Assembly (NCBI GenBank): GCA_030248195.1
Contig: JASAND010028662.1
Span: 28,734 to 92,733, forward strand
Length of the DNA: 64,000 bases
Reading direction: 5' to 3'
DNA from: Trissonchulus latispiculum
Lineage: Eukaryota; Nematoda; Enoplea; Enoplida; Ironidae
The notes under the pieces were generated by a model. That model did no database searches. It was not told where the DNA came from and worked only from the letters and a program-made list of their open reading frames with translations. This document shows, in pieces, positions 1-10,495 of this stretch. A program made the position numbers and the translations under genes. Positions within the stretch are counted from its first letter, which is position 1, and every line of letters begins with the position of its first letter.

Positions 1-145
1 CTTGGCAACGCTATTAAACGTAAAACGATATTTATCCAAATTCCGAAATGCCGCTCCGGTCGATGAAACAGAACAGTCAACAAAGATGGACCTCATAGCG
101 CTTCGAAGAAATGATTCGATAGTATATAGTCCAACTACATTACCC

Positions 146-352
146 CTATAAATTGTTAAACTGCTTATTTACTGCTATAATAAAACCTTTGATAACGTTA
201 AGGCTTGATAATGATCCTAAAGAGCTCAAATCGACAGAATGGACCAGATGTTCGTGAACAACAAGTTCATGTGCTCTTCCTTTTGCGGCGTCACAATAGT
301 TGCAATGGTAATTTTGCAGATTATTTCTTTGGCATGTGGATTTAAAAAGCAA
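146..352 (-). CDS. C2H2 zinc-finger-like coding fragment
   Basis: This open frame carries one textbook C2H2 spacing: Tyr-x-Cys-x2-Cys-x12-His-x4-His (CNYC, then HEHLVH). Such fingers bind DNA, RNA or protein through one zinc ion. The frame follows a stop, has no ATG at its start (TTG), and ends about 30 residues after the finger in a Leu/Ser/Asn-rich tail. It would therefore be an exon or a relic, not a whole gene. I saw no good acceptor or a second finger nearby. The motif is directly visible; that it is expressed is inference. A chance match in AT-rich DNA is possible. Confidence 0.3.
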   Translation of the reverse strand: MLFKSTCQRNNLQNYHCNYCDAAKGRAHELVVHEHLVHSVDLSSLGSLSSLNVIKGFIIAVNKQFNNL

Positions 353-935
353 TCAGGATGAAGGTTGCAAGATATGGGCTGTACATTGGGCAATATCGAT
401 AAAGCAATAAAAATCAAAACATTGCTGTACAACAAATTTGCTGTTCCATCTATTTAACCATTACAACGTTATTTAATTTAACGAAATGTGTTCCGCCACT
501 CTAGCAAACCATTTGAAAAAATGGACCAATCTTGCGTTTGTGATTACAGATTGGCCGCCCTACATTCTGTTTTCTCAGATCATACACCACAAATCTATGA
601 AATTTAGATTGGTTTTGTGATTAGAGCAACCTCGTCAAATACCAAACCAAATACCAACTTGACTTGACGAGACGTCCAAACCACATTGATATACTTTGCC
701 TTGCAGAGGGTCGTTTTTCTTGGTTTCGCCAGGAGTTGCTTATAGCCAGAATAATTTATCAAAAAGTGAAAATTTTCGAAATTTCATGATTTTTCGACAC
801 TTCAAATGGGAATTGCACAACGTTGTGTGGTTTCAGCAAACACCATGCAAATTGAACCTCGACGATAGTGCGCAAATGTTTCTGTGAAATTGATTGCAAT
901 ATGATTCAGGCAGTTCGGAGAAATCCTTGTTTTTT
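353..935. other. Unassigned intergenic DNA
   Basis: AT-rich sequence with short, poor open frames only. I see no gene, RNA or repeat here that I can support. Confidence 0.5.
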
Positions 936-1055
936 TACAGCCACCTCACCCCAGTCGCTGCTCCGGTTAGGGGTAGTGTCAGCTTAGAACGTATGCATTT
1001 TCGAGGGAAGGGGATGCTGACACTGAATAATTGCCATAGCAATTACCCGAGGTGT
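936..1055. ncRNA. Structured RNA-like element, copy 1
   Basis: Two nested hairpins are visible. The first pairs GTGTCAGC (976-983) with GCTGACAC (1016-1023) around a variable loop. The second pairs AATTGC with GCAATT around a 4-base loop (1029-1044), followed by ACCCGAGG. The same layout recurs at 28281-28385, where the invariant blocks are GGGGTAGTG, CACTGAATAATTGC and GCAATTACCCGAGG, while the first stem has changed on both sides. Compensatory change of that kind suggests selection on RNA structure. I could not match it to U1, U2, U4, U5, U6, 7SL, RNase P or hammerhead RNAs from memory. It could also be a structured mobile element. Confidence 0.35.
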
Positions 1056-1062
1056 TCTACAA

Positions 1063-2397
1063 TGCGTCTATCAAAAGATATTGAGCACGCCAACCAAGCA
1101 AGATTCGGCGGATTCGTTAGGTTTTGCCTCAAAATTTTTCCACGAAATTGAGCTAGCATGGCCTGAATTGCGTTGTCCAGTTTTTGTCAAAACCAAATTC
1201 CAGTTTCGTGGATGGAATCCTGCTGACTGGGATAAGGCACGCAATCTTTTTGCTGAATTGAGCTAAGTTTTTGTGTAATTAAGCATCGATATGGCTTGGA
1301 CTGGGTAAGACACGTAAGTTTTAAACTTAATTGAACCAACGTTTTTGGTTATCAGCTTAAATGTTTGTTTGACTGGGCTTAGCCTTAAAATTATTTTAAG
1401 CTGGAACAGCTGGAAACCTGCTACCAAGAATTACGTTTAACCAAATTCCACGGTATTAAGCTGGATCGGTCGGAATGCAGCTGACCGGTTTTTGCCTCAA
1501 AAAGATTCCGTGGAATAAAGCAAGCATAATTTTGATGCGCCCCATCCGCGGAATCTTGCTTGGTCCATGTACTCAATATCTTTAAGCCCGGATCATACTT
1601 TTTGTGCTTTGTCCTTTGTGCTTTTGTCCTTTGTCATTTGTGCTTTGTGCTTTGTGCTCACGAGGATGCGTTCATACTTCTCGTGGAAACAGTAAAGCAC
1701 AAGTCGAGGTTTAGTCACCTGACATATGAAAACATACAAAGTATGCATATTCAGCCACAAATTAAATATAAACGCAGGTTGCAAAATTTAAAAAACAAAA
1801 ATATAAGGTTGCCAGTGATCATTTCTAAACCGCGTATCTGCCATAGCAACAGCAGAAAATAATTTAAAAAACATATTTGTTGACCAATAAAGCCAAAGTT
1901 ATTATAAAAATTACCAAAGTTAGAATAGCATATTGAAATCATGCAGTGATTTAAAATTTTGATTGCCTACAGTCTAGACATAATATACTGACATATGCTT
2001 CTTAATTTTTCCTATTTTTCTATTATTTATTTATTTCTATGTCTTCCTTATACCTTCCTATACCGTATTCAATCTCTTCTGAGTCGCCGCCATCGCTTTT
2101 CTATTGGGTAATGTCAAAAATACTGGAATTTGATTGGCTAAGCACAAAAGCACAACTAAAAATGTTGAACTCGCCTCAACATTCGAAAGCACACCCGAAA
2201 GCACACCCGAAAGCACAAAAGCACAAAACACAAAGCACATTTTGAAATATGAATTAGAAAAGCACAAAGCATTAATCACTGTGCTTTTCCAAAAAGTATG
2301 AACCGGAAAGCACAAAGCACAAAGCACAAAAGCACAAAATGACAAAAGCACAAAGCACAAATCACACGAAGTATGAACCGGGCTTTAGATAGGTGCA
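1063..2397. mobile_element. MITE family B, copy 1, interrupted by another MITE
   Basis: Terminal inverted repeats read TGCGTCTATCAAAAGATATT on the left and, inverted, TGCACCTATC on the right. A 3-bp duplication CAA flanks it (1060-1062 and 2398-2400). The element proper is 1063-1581 plus the short tail 2388-2397; the middle is the separate insertion at 1585-2384. The interior is made of diverged copies of its own ends and of GGAATTTNG-like blocks, with no transposase. A full copy in the opposite order lies at 35764-36301, also with a 3-bp duplication (CTA). A 3-bp C-W-A target is close to the TWA preference of PIF/Harbinger transposases, so mobilisation by such an enzyme is a reasonable inference. 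Confidence 0.75.
1585..2384. mobile_element. Harbinger-like MITE nested in family B
   Basis: Ends are inverted repeats AGCCCGGATCATACTT and AAGTATGAACCGGGCT. A TTA duplication (1582-1584 and 2385-2387) flanks them, and removing the element restores the expected end of the host MITE. TTA is the classic TWA target of PIF/Harbinger elements. Both arms contain runs of TTTGTGC / GCACAAA heptamers; the right arm also has three GAAAGCACACCC-like units near 2185-2215. No transposase is present, so it is non-autonomous. Confidence 0.75.
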
Positions 2398-2400
2398 CAA

Positions 2401-3220
2401 GGCTATCAGTACGTACATTACGTCCACCGTAATGGAGGTGCTGTGGTAGCTCCACCAGATAGGCGGCCACCCCATGACAATCTCGGTAAATTGCGCAGGA
2501 GGGATTTTCAAAATAGGGTGCTAGAGCTTATTTTTTGTTCAAGCTTTAGACTTGACATGATGCTCCACTTGTAGCACACTAAGAAACCACTGCGCTACAG
2601 GAGGTTCACATCCTTGTTTAAGACTAACTGATTGCACTTCTTAAAAAATCGGTTTTTAGCCACAACTTTAACAAGACTCAAGTAATCAAGCTTAAGATTT
2701 TCAATTTGGATATACCGTTGTAGAATGTTGTGCTTACCTATAGCAACAATTGATAGAAAACTGGAAATTTAGAAATCAGATGGTTTTCGACCCCAAAAAT
2801 CTAGAATCTAGTTTATCTCAAGGAATGTTGAAGATAGAAAATAGTCTAAATGCAACGTTATACAGTTTAACGAGCTCTTTCGATTGATTACGGTTTTGGC
2901 TAATTTCAAGCAACTCTATGTGACTTATTCGGCAAAAATCAAAAACTTTGAATTTTCAAACAAATGCTCCGGGGATGTTTCTAGTGTGTTCAGGAACGCC
3001 GAAGTAGTGTGTTCTGAAAGTTTCAGATATGTGGATTAGCTTCGCGGAAGTTATCATCCAAAATACGGAAAAAATATCACCACCTTAAAGTCAGCTGCTT
3101 AGACAGAAAGACTATCGCTGCCTGGTAAATCTTTTCTTTTGGGTATAGATGATAGCAAAATTCAACGTTAGCTAGGTTTTGTAATTTTTACAGGCTGCCT
3201 GGACCATTTAAACATTGTCA
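2401..3220. other. Unassigned intergenic DNA
   Basis: No open frame, repeat or RNA that I can support between the nested MITEs and the promoter-like site at 3229. Confidence 0.5.
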
Positions 3221-3228
3221 TGAAATAA

Positions 3229-3253
3229 TGACGTCATGAATGACCTATAAAAG
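3229..3253 (+). promoter_or_regulatory. CRE plus TATA-box core promoter
   Basis: A perfect cAMP response element palindrome TGACGTCA (about 3229-3236) is followed 8 bases later by CTATAAAAGG (about 3244-3253), a near-ideal TATA box. Transcription would be expected to start about 30 bases downstream, near 3275-3280, shortly before the ATG at 3302. A CRE this close to a TATA box is a known arrangement in cAMP/CREB-responsive genes such as neuropeptide genes. Use of the site is inferred. Confidence 0.5.
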
Positions 3254-3301
3254 GTTTGTGTGAGACTTGTCCGTTATTAACATTTGCTTATAAGAAAAAT
3301 A

Positions 3302-3412
3302 ATGCATAAGCTCTTAGATGTGTTTTGCTATATAATTCTTGGATGTGTTTGGTTACATACAAGTAATCCACTGAAGACATCTGGAAGCTGTGATCTTTCA
3401 GATTCAGTGTGA
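3302..3412 (+). CDS. Possible secreted peptide or signal-peptide exon
   Basis: A 36-residue ORF begins at the first ATG after the TATA box. Its N-terminus has the layout of a signal peptide: a short MHKLL head, a hydrophobic stretch (VFCYIILGCVWL) and a polar tail with one Cys. It could be a complete micro-ORF, or the first exon of a secreted protein spliced at the ACAA|GTAATC donor inside it. Possible later blocks on the same strand are 3733-3924 and 4216-4488, but I could not prove phase-compatible splicing. The call rests on position relative to the promoter and on hydrophobicity, both seen in the sequence. Confidence 0.35.
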   Translation: MHKLLDVFCYIILGCVWLHTSNPLKTSGSCDLSDSV

Positions 3413-3732
3413 ACAATACGTAGCATACCAAATAGAGAATCACATAATGAAGAGAGAACCATATCGAGCTAAAGTTATTTTTAATTTCTCACAATAAATT
3501 ACAATTAAATAAAAAATATTACAAATTATTACGTAATTATGCAAGCTCGGCCTAAACATCTTGTAGAAATCCACTTATAAGTATTGCCAACGTTTGGTAT
3601 TGTTGCCTGTAGGCTAAGTCGGAAAATCTACGAGGAAATTCGACAGTAAATTTGGGAAAACCGTGTTGGTCAAATAGTGCAGGAGGTATAATTCGTTGTC
3701 GTCACTTGGCTAATTGTATTATAAATTAAAGA

Positions 3733-3924
3733 ATGACGTATTACTTAGAATTTGATAAGAATTTTAACGAAGTACGGCTGCTTTCTATACATACAACTGG
3801 AGGTCATTCTGTATTGACGTCAGAGTGCTGCGACTGCTACAAATGTACTATTGCTAATTTCGATTGTATCAAGATGAAGGAAATATGTCAACTTTCTATT
3901 GCATTAAACTGGAGCGAATTCTGA
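3733..3924 (+). CDS. Cys-rich candidate exon
   Basis: A 63-residue open frame from an ATG with a Cys-rich centre (CCDCYKC, then single Cys residues) and otherwise mixed, protein-like composition. It lies 320 bases after the signal-peptide-like ORF on the same strand, so it may belong to one secreted Cys-rich product. No family is recognised. The reading is weak because no clear acceptor precedes it. Confidence 0.25.
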   Translation: MTYYLEFDKNFNEVRLLSIHTTGGHSVLTSECCDCYKCTIANFDCIKMKEICQLSIALNWSEF

Positions 3925-4215
3925 AAAGACTAAGAAAAAGATAACAATTATAATGCAGCATGGCAAATCGCGATTTTATTAAAATTTTAAATATTCCATC
4001 AAATATTATTGAACATCAAATTGAATTGAGCATCATATAGAATTGAGCATCAGACTGAATTGGACAGCAAACTGATTAAAACTCCACTACTGAAACATAG
4101 AAGCTAATCGGCTAATCTAATCTAGATTTGAAATTTTCACAGTGCATTAATATACTCGATTATATTTAGCTATCCTCCAGGTTTTTACTGCTCTTGAAAA
4201 CGCCCTAATATAATT

Positions 4216-4488
4216 TTGAAAAAATGCGACTTTTCTAATAAAAGAGCTCATTGTAGTTGGAACGGGGCGGGTTTTCCTAATCGCTATATCTATCTGAAAG
4301 AAGATTTTGGCCCAGTCAGTTTGTTTACTGTACAAATACCTGATAAGATAAATGAAAGAGTAGTGACTAAAGGGGCTGGTTTACTTAATTTCTTCGGTTA
4401 CTTGCAAAAAAAAGAGTTAGACGACTTAGCTTTCGAAGCACGTCGGATGATTCTCAGGGACACCAGATCTATCTTGAGTTTGGATTGA
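4216..4488 (+). CDS. Candidate terminal exon, unknown protein
   Basis: An open block of about 90 residues with charged, balanced composition, ending in a stop at 4486-4488. The start is KKCDFSNKRAHCSW, which loosely resembles the opening of a MAM domain (CDFE...CGW); the rest (for example KKELDDLAFEARR) is helix-like. There is no ATG at the start, so an upstream exon is likely. The best guess is the 3' coding exon of the gene begun near 3.3 kb, but that link is inference. The opposite-strand ORF over the same bases looks less protein-like. Confidence 0.35.
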   Translation: MKKCDFSNKRAHCSWNGAGFPNRYIYLKEDFGPVSLFTVQIPDKINERVVTKGAGLLNFFGYLQKKELDDLAFEARRMILRDTRSILSLD

Positions 4489-5770
4489 GTCTAGATCTTC
4501 AGCTAAGTCTGACCTTGGAAGATTTAGACATTAGGTTGACCTTTAGGTAATCCTTCAACATATATATTGAAAAAATATATAGAAATATATAATAAATATA
4601 TATATATAGTTATCATTTATATTTACTCCCAGTCCGAATCACACCGATGAGTTCAGCTCAATCAGAAAAGGAAATTATAATAACAATACATATTTCATTA
4701 TCCGAATATAATATTCTCATGCATAATGTGGCATAAATACCCATTGTAACTGCTGATCTCATAAAATTGTAACAGCTTATCAATGTTTCAGTTCAAACCA
4801 GTACTTACTTTGATAACAAATAACGAAGTAATTGTTGTAAGCTTTGAGAGTCCATATGGGCTCAGTTGTAGGTTTATATACGGGATCGAGATTTTCTTGA
4901 GATCCTCCTGAGATATCGGTCATGTCTATTTCAATCTAGTACTTGCTTCAGATCGTCCAAATTCAATCCAAGCTTTTGCCAGTCATACCAATGACAAAAC
5001 AAGACAAACCAATCTACCAACCGTTTGAAAGCATTCCTCCAGTGTACGTTCAACGCAGAATGAGATTTATGAAAATTATTCGTAACAATTTAAGTAAAAC
5101 TTACATGCTTTATTAGATATTTTGAAAGATGCGGAGCCCTTTTTTTCTCGGATTCTCGTCAATAAATGCATTTCATTTCTGGTTTTTCGACCTGCGGCTG
5201 GTGCTTTTCCTTTGTAATTTAATTGTCGCCTCTTGTTCGCCGCCTTCGTTATCCTAGGATTGCTCCTTCATACAGACTCTGGCACAAATTATTTGCTCTA
5301 GTACGCCTGAAGCATTGCATGATCAGTGTGTCTTGAACTGTTTGAGAAAAACCAATGTTTCTGGATCTTAGCTAGAACGATTTCACACCTCTTGAGAAGA
5401 AATTTAAGTAGCCATCGTCTGGTACTATCCTATCTGGCTAACTTAGACGAAGTCATGAAGGAACCGTACTCATGGCAATGATAGTCCAACTAAAGAAATT
5501 TGGAAGTACAGTGTGGCAGGGCCAAATTGTATAAGTACTACATCGCGATTTGTCACTGATGATTCCATTGTATCAAACTAAAGATAAATCCATACTATAG
5601 AATACACACACTACAGATTGCATATGGAACTTCTAAACGAAAACGGGAAGAGCCCACGAATAAGTTAAATATATGTAATAAGGTGCAGATAAAGGAAATG
5701 CTTTAAATTTCCAAGATATACGTTTATGTTTTGGTACTTTTGGTTCATAGGCTCTCCGTGGCGGCAGCAA
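4489..5770. other. Unassigned AT-rich DNA
   Basis: Includes a short TA-rich stretch (4560-4610). No gene or repeat with support, apart from a short match of 5590-5640 to about 11751-11815. Confidence 0.5.
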
Positions 5771-6480
5771 CGCATGAAGCTGTAGTCGCTAGAACTGAAT
5801 TAGATTTGTTTTACTTCAGGCGCCGAGCGTAATCGAAGAATTCGCACAATTTTACACACGAGCTTGTTATAACAGTTTAAAATCATTTCAAATAATCTTA
5901 TTATTCAGTTGTGATATTTATTTACATAAAAACAGTTAAGTGGAAGAACTATTTGGGTTCTAGTGCTTAATAGTTGATCATCTGAGCTAAGTTCGTATTA
6001 TCGTCAACTTACTGAAATTGGGACATATTTATACAAGGGTATCTTGTAAACAAGTAAACCATGTGAGTAAAACATTTATTAGTTATTATTACGTATGTCG
6101 ACACACCAATCTTGCGAAGATGTTGTCATAACGGGAAATATTTGCAAGGTAGCAGATACGACAGCAGCGTGAACCAGGCTTATAGGTACAATAACAATAT
6201 AGACAGCTTTTGAAAGGCAGCAATGAGATTTAAAACATTCTTGCATATAGAATCAATCCCCCTCATCGAAGGTTTTCCACAAAATTAAAAAATATGCTTC
6301 ATCTTTCCGAGAAGATTCAAAAATAGGCTTCGTCCCTGAATTAGAGCTTATGCGTATTCGACCTTCTTATTTTTTCTGTAGTTATAGCTGCCAATTGTTT
6401 TCCTCCTTTTTCGTAATGAGTACTAGCAATTAGCTCCTATTTAAATGAACGATGTAAACCAGATTCTTTACTAAAAGGTT
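5770..6480. repeat. Diverged duplication, copy 1
   Basis: This stretch aligns in the same orientation with about 12940-14000. Shared blocks include AACTATTTGGGTTC, GTATGTCGACACACCA, AACGGGAAATATTTGCAAGG and GTGAACCAGGCTTATA, in the same order. Neither copy keeps a shared open frame, so it is a non-coding duplication or an old repeat pair. Copy 2 is interrupted by an insertion at 13170-13606; copy 1 shows the uninterrupted site. Confidence 0.75.
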
Positions 6481-6499
6481 AGTTACACAATTTTAATGA

Positions 6500-7486
6500 A
6501 ACTAATCTAAGCAGATAACTATTAATCTATTCATTTGCACTTTTATCTTCGTAAGTAATTGATACTGAAAAAAAAACTGGGCGAGTCCAACGGCTCACTG
6601 CTTCGTAAACCATAACCTTTATAATCGTGGACTTCTAAAATATAAACAGTATCTTTAAATGTATAGTAGTGCGGAATCAATGAAATCGTAGAACACGAAG
6701 TTTTATGCAAAACATGAAGCTTTGAAGTAAAATAAAACAATTTCAGTTTGAGTTTAATTTGTGCGGTAATGAAATTTCTTCCTTTCGTGTTCCTCATTCT
6801 TGGGAAACTACATAAAATAAGCTACAAGTGTTAAATAGTTCTTTAAATTGTTAAATTGTTAATTAAATTTAAATTGTTAGTGAAATTTAAAAGATAAACA
6901 AATCACATTAAATGTTCTAAGGAGTCTGTGGCATGAACAAAAGAACTATTAATAATGAACAAAGATGTGGCATGAACAAAAGAACTATTATTTATGAGCA
7001 AAGAGCTTAAGGATTAATGCTTGAAATTGTTTTTCACCCATTGGCTCCTGAACAATGCAATATTTCTCAGCAACACGAGGATAGGGTAAGTTTAAAAGTT
7101 GTTACGAGAAGTTTAATAACTCTTTTCTGCCGTACCACTCATAGCACTCACTCGCTCGTACCCTGTAGGTGAGTTTAAGAATGATAATCTTAAAGAGGAT
7201 CCTGTGAATTTTGTTTTCGTCACAATCCAACCGTGTCTTGTGCATTCTTCATTAGCAACCTAAATGGAAATAATATATCAACAGAGATAATAGACGTGGA
7301 GGCGCTGTTCACCAATGGCTACACCACCTCCTTTTCCCTTCTTTAATTAATGTAAGCTGCTTTCTCAGTGTAGTCAAGTATAAGTTAGGCAGTTCTGCTC
7401 TGAGTTCATAGCACAGAGCAGGCATGCAGAACATGGATTTACCACACTATTGACACTCTGAACTAATCCAAATAACAAGTAGTTCA
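6500..7486. other. Unassigned AT-rich DNA
   Basis: Contains a short imperfect direct repeat near 6930-6990 (GTGGCATGAACAAAAGAACT twice). No supported gene. Confidence 0.45.
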
Positions 7487-7734
7487 ATGGCTTTTCCGAT
7501 CAACCATAACAAGTTTCTGTATACGAACACTTTAGCGGTTTTAACCGCAGTAAGCCGTTTCGAAAAGCTTTATTATTTCCAATCTGCCGTTTGCTGCAGC
7601 AGCTTCTTACTGTCGTATTACCATACAAAACACTGTTTACAGCACGGGAATAACAAACATATCTTGCAGAATAGCCGACATCTGTACACTGTGGTCCAAA
7701 TCACCTGTTTGGGGAGGCTTAAACCTTGAACTGA

Positions 7735-8008
7735 AATTTTTGAGGGGCTTGTACACGAAGGATAAGTTAACAAAACCTTTAATTCAACTTGACCAAAATA
7801 TTTTTAAGACTTGGATTTCGTCATAATTTGCAAGTTCTTCGAATTTTAAAAATGATTAGATATTTGCTTATTCTCATGATCGTTAACTAAAAAAGACGGA
7901 ACTTTTTAAAAATTTTAGTGTAAAAACTAATTTTGCTTATCCCTGACTTGTACCTTGTCCGGTCTGGGGAGGGCATGGGCCCCGACCTCCCTAGTTAACC
8001 TATGTTTT
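7735..8008. mobile_element. Truncated relative of the G-rich insertion
   Basis: It shares the GAGGGGCTTGTAC and CTTGTACCTTGTCCGG blocks and the right end GTTAACCTATG with the element at 13170-13606, but lacks the left G-run terminus. It is therefore a truncated or older copy of the same non-coding family. Confidence 0.5.
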
Positions 8009-9060
8009 TGAAACTTTAGATGTAAATGTTTAGTGTAAATGAACACCTTTCTCTTTAGCAAATGAACTGCTGCAAATTAAATTAGACAATGTCGCTGGGC
8101 TCCGTTTTCCACAGCCATGTTTTGAACTTGTAGTAGTTTAAGAGGTCAGGCTTGAGTGGCTAACCAAATCTGATGCTCTTCTGCGGCAAACTTTGCTTTT
8201 ACTTCTTCTTCCTTTATGCAATCTTCGATACTGTTAGCGTCTACAGGAGCCAGTATTTTATTCAAAATCAGGAGGTACATGTTTCTGGGCACATAATAGT
8301 CAATAAAATCGTACACAAAGATAAAACAGCTGGTTAGCTGAACTGTAAGTTTCGAAGAAGGATGCTGCCGGCCTTATAAATCTAGTCGAAGTCACACAAA
8401 TAAACAATTTAATATGCTAAGCTTTATTAGGATGTTTTATTCTTGCGAGCACATTCCGTCCTTTTCTGATTAGAAATATGTGGTTGTGTTGAAATTTAAC
8501 AACTTCTTTTGTAAACTCTATTCCAAGTCTAATCTAATAAATCATTTCATTTAAGAAAATTTATACTGTTTGTACTAAAAGGCTAAACAAAGACTGACTT
8601 AATGCAACCAATAACTAGACTCAACTTTCAGAATCTTCCAGCCTTATTTTTAATTTTCATCTTCTTTGTTTAAAGATACGAAGTTACATTTTTTGGCGCT
8701 TTTATCTACATTTACATTTTGCGTTAGCATGGGCTTTTAGTCTATTATGTTTGTGACATGAACGTGCAGTTGTTTGGCTATAGTATCATTTAAAACTCTC
8801 TTCACAGCGTTTTTCAAATCCATTCCTTTTGGCAAATACAGTTGATATCATTGTATATCAGCTGATTTCCTTCGCTTAGCGAATAGCCCCAGACGACATG
8901 GTTATACTATATGCCGGAACCAATGATGCTTTGGGACAGACAGCAGTTCGTCGCCCAGTCAGAAACGAATTGTGAAAATAAAAGTGTTACACTACGGGTA
9001 AAAATATTGACATTCTCAAGAGTTGTGCTTTTGCAGCACAAAACCAAGTTGCAAAATAAT
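8009..9060. other. Unassigned AT-rich DNA
   Basis: No gene or repeat that I can support. Confidence 0.45.
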
Positions 9061-9305
9061 TTTAGACGAGTGCTGCTCCCTCTCGTAAACTTTTCCGGCC
9101 ATGTCGGTTAAAGCTGCTTGTAAACACCGCCTTGCAAATTGTCAAAATCACGGTCGCCATGGCTCTGCAATAACTGAAACAATTGATGGGCTTCTTCTGA
9201 GCGTAGCTCTTTAATCAGGTGTCGGTCAATTTCTGAAACAAAGTTACACCAACCAAATGCTTCAGCAGGTAAGCAGTTTTTAAATTTCAATGTACACACA
9301 TGCAA
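9060..9305 (-). pseudogene. Frameshifted relative of the 31.4-kb terminal exon
   Basis: The minus strand reads as protein from about 9230 (EIDRHLIKELRSEEAHQLF), preceded by a GTTTCAG acceptor-like site, and reaches a stop at 9108-9110. Shifting frame near 9115 gives LTDMAGKVYEREQH, which matches LTDMAEKLYENEQH at the end of the coding block at 31401-31617. The bases of that shared tail agree over about 45 positions. So this is either a decayed paralogue or a variant with a different splice arrangement. The function of the family is unknown to me. Confidence 0.4.
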
Positions 9306-10100
9306 CTCTGCAGATGCTTCGCGCGCGTAGGACCTTCAGTACCAGTGATGGGGAGGACGGGAGCAGGGCATGCTGACCGAAATCAGATCTCAGCATCACG
9401 TTTATGAATATTGACTGAGAAATGCAGAATTCTCAGACTGCTGTTATATTGCTAGCGGATCCTGGGGAAGTCAGCTTATGTTAGCGGATGAGCGAACAGT
9501 AAGCATTTTTCTAAAACCAATCACCACCTAGGGTGCTGGCTTCCTTTCGGGTATTTTTGACTCAACTGGTGGTTAGCTCAACGACATTTCTGATTTTGGG
9601 TTGAAACGAATGTGGAACTCACAATAATTTTGACGTTTTTTAATAATTTTGAAGTTTCTGTTTGGTGTCTCGGTTTCTCGACAGTTGAACTAGTGCTCAT
9701 AGCATACTGTGAACAGGGTTTATCATACATTCGATCAGCTGGGTCTACATCCACATAGGTTCCATAAATAGGTTTCATTCTAAAAAGCATGTAGCATACG
9801 TTAGAATTTAAAACAAGTTGGCTCCTAAAAGGAGCAGTATCTCGACGCAGGGCCAGGGCTCGATTATATCAATTATATTGTATATCATTTACAGAATCAT
9901 GTAATCAGCTAACTCGGTATTTCTGCTTTTTCACAAACAGACATGAGTAAAGCACGTCGAAGTGATCTAGTAATTATCGGACAAAATTTTTTAAATTCTT
10001 TCTTCTTCAAAATTCTTTCTTCCATCGAATTTATCAAAAATCGGATCATTTTATAATAATTATCGAAAAAGCATCATTTTTCTAGTTGACTATTTCGGTC
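9306..10100. other. Unassigned AT-rich DNA
   Basis: No supported gene or repeat between the pseudogene fragment and the first foldback element. Confidence 0.45.
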
Positions 10101-10110
10101 TGAGTCGCAC

Positions 10111-10488
10111 CAAGAATACATAATGCTAAGAGTATGCCATTAGACATACTCTCTGCTGTCAGAGCAAAAATTATGCTCTGGTCGCTAACGGCTGCCCCCC
10201 CCAGCAAATCAGATCCATCACTTCAAAGAAATTCGCGCGCTATGCTTGTGTTCGAAAGCTCGAAGCAGACACAAAATTAGCACACGCACTGCTTGTGTTT
10301 CGAGCTTTAACACACAAGAATAGAGTGAGTGAGCTAGCCCCAGTTTTGACCAGTTGCTGATTTGAGGGGGGGGGCACTAGCGTCTGATTTGTGGAGGGAG
10401 GGATCAGTCGTTAGCGAACAGAGCACAGTTTCTGCTCTGATAACAGACAGTATGTCTAGTGAGTGATGTACTCTCAGTAAGACTCCTG
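10111..10488. mobile_element. Foldback family A, copy A1
   Basis: Ends read CAAGAATACATAATGC... and, inverted, CAGGAGTC. A perfect 7-bp duplication GTCGCAC (10104-10110 and 10489-10495) flanks it. The two halves are inverted copies of each other, including CGCTAACGGCTG / CGTTAGCG-type blocks next to C-runs and G-runs. It has no coding capacity; short ORFs here are palindrome artefacts. Family termini C-A...T-G and a 7-8 bp duplication would fit P-element-like or hAT-like mobilisation. Confidence 0.75.
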
Positions 10489-10495
10489 GTCGCAC

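Noticed and set aside
936..1055. U4, U5 or hammerhead RNA
   Set aside because: Short similarities such as CCGAGG do not extend; conserved cores and Sm site are absent.
894..1151. 85-codon ORF
   Set aside because: It overlaps the structured RNA-like element and the start of MITE B1.
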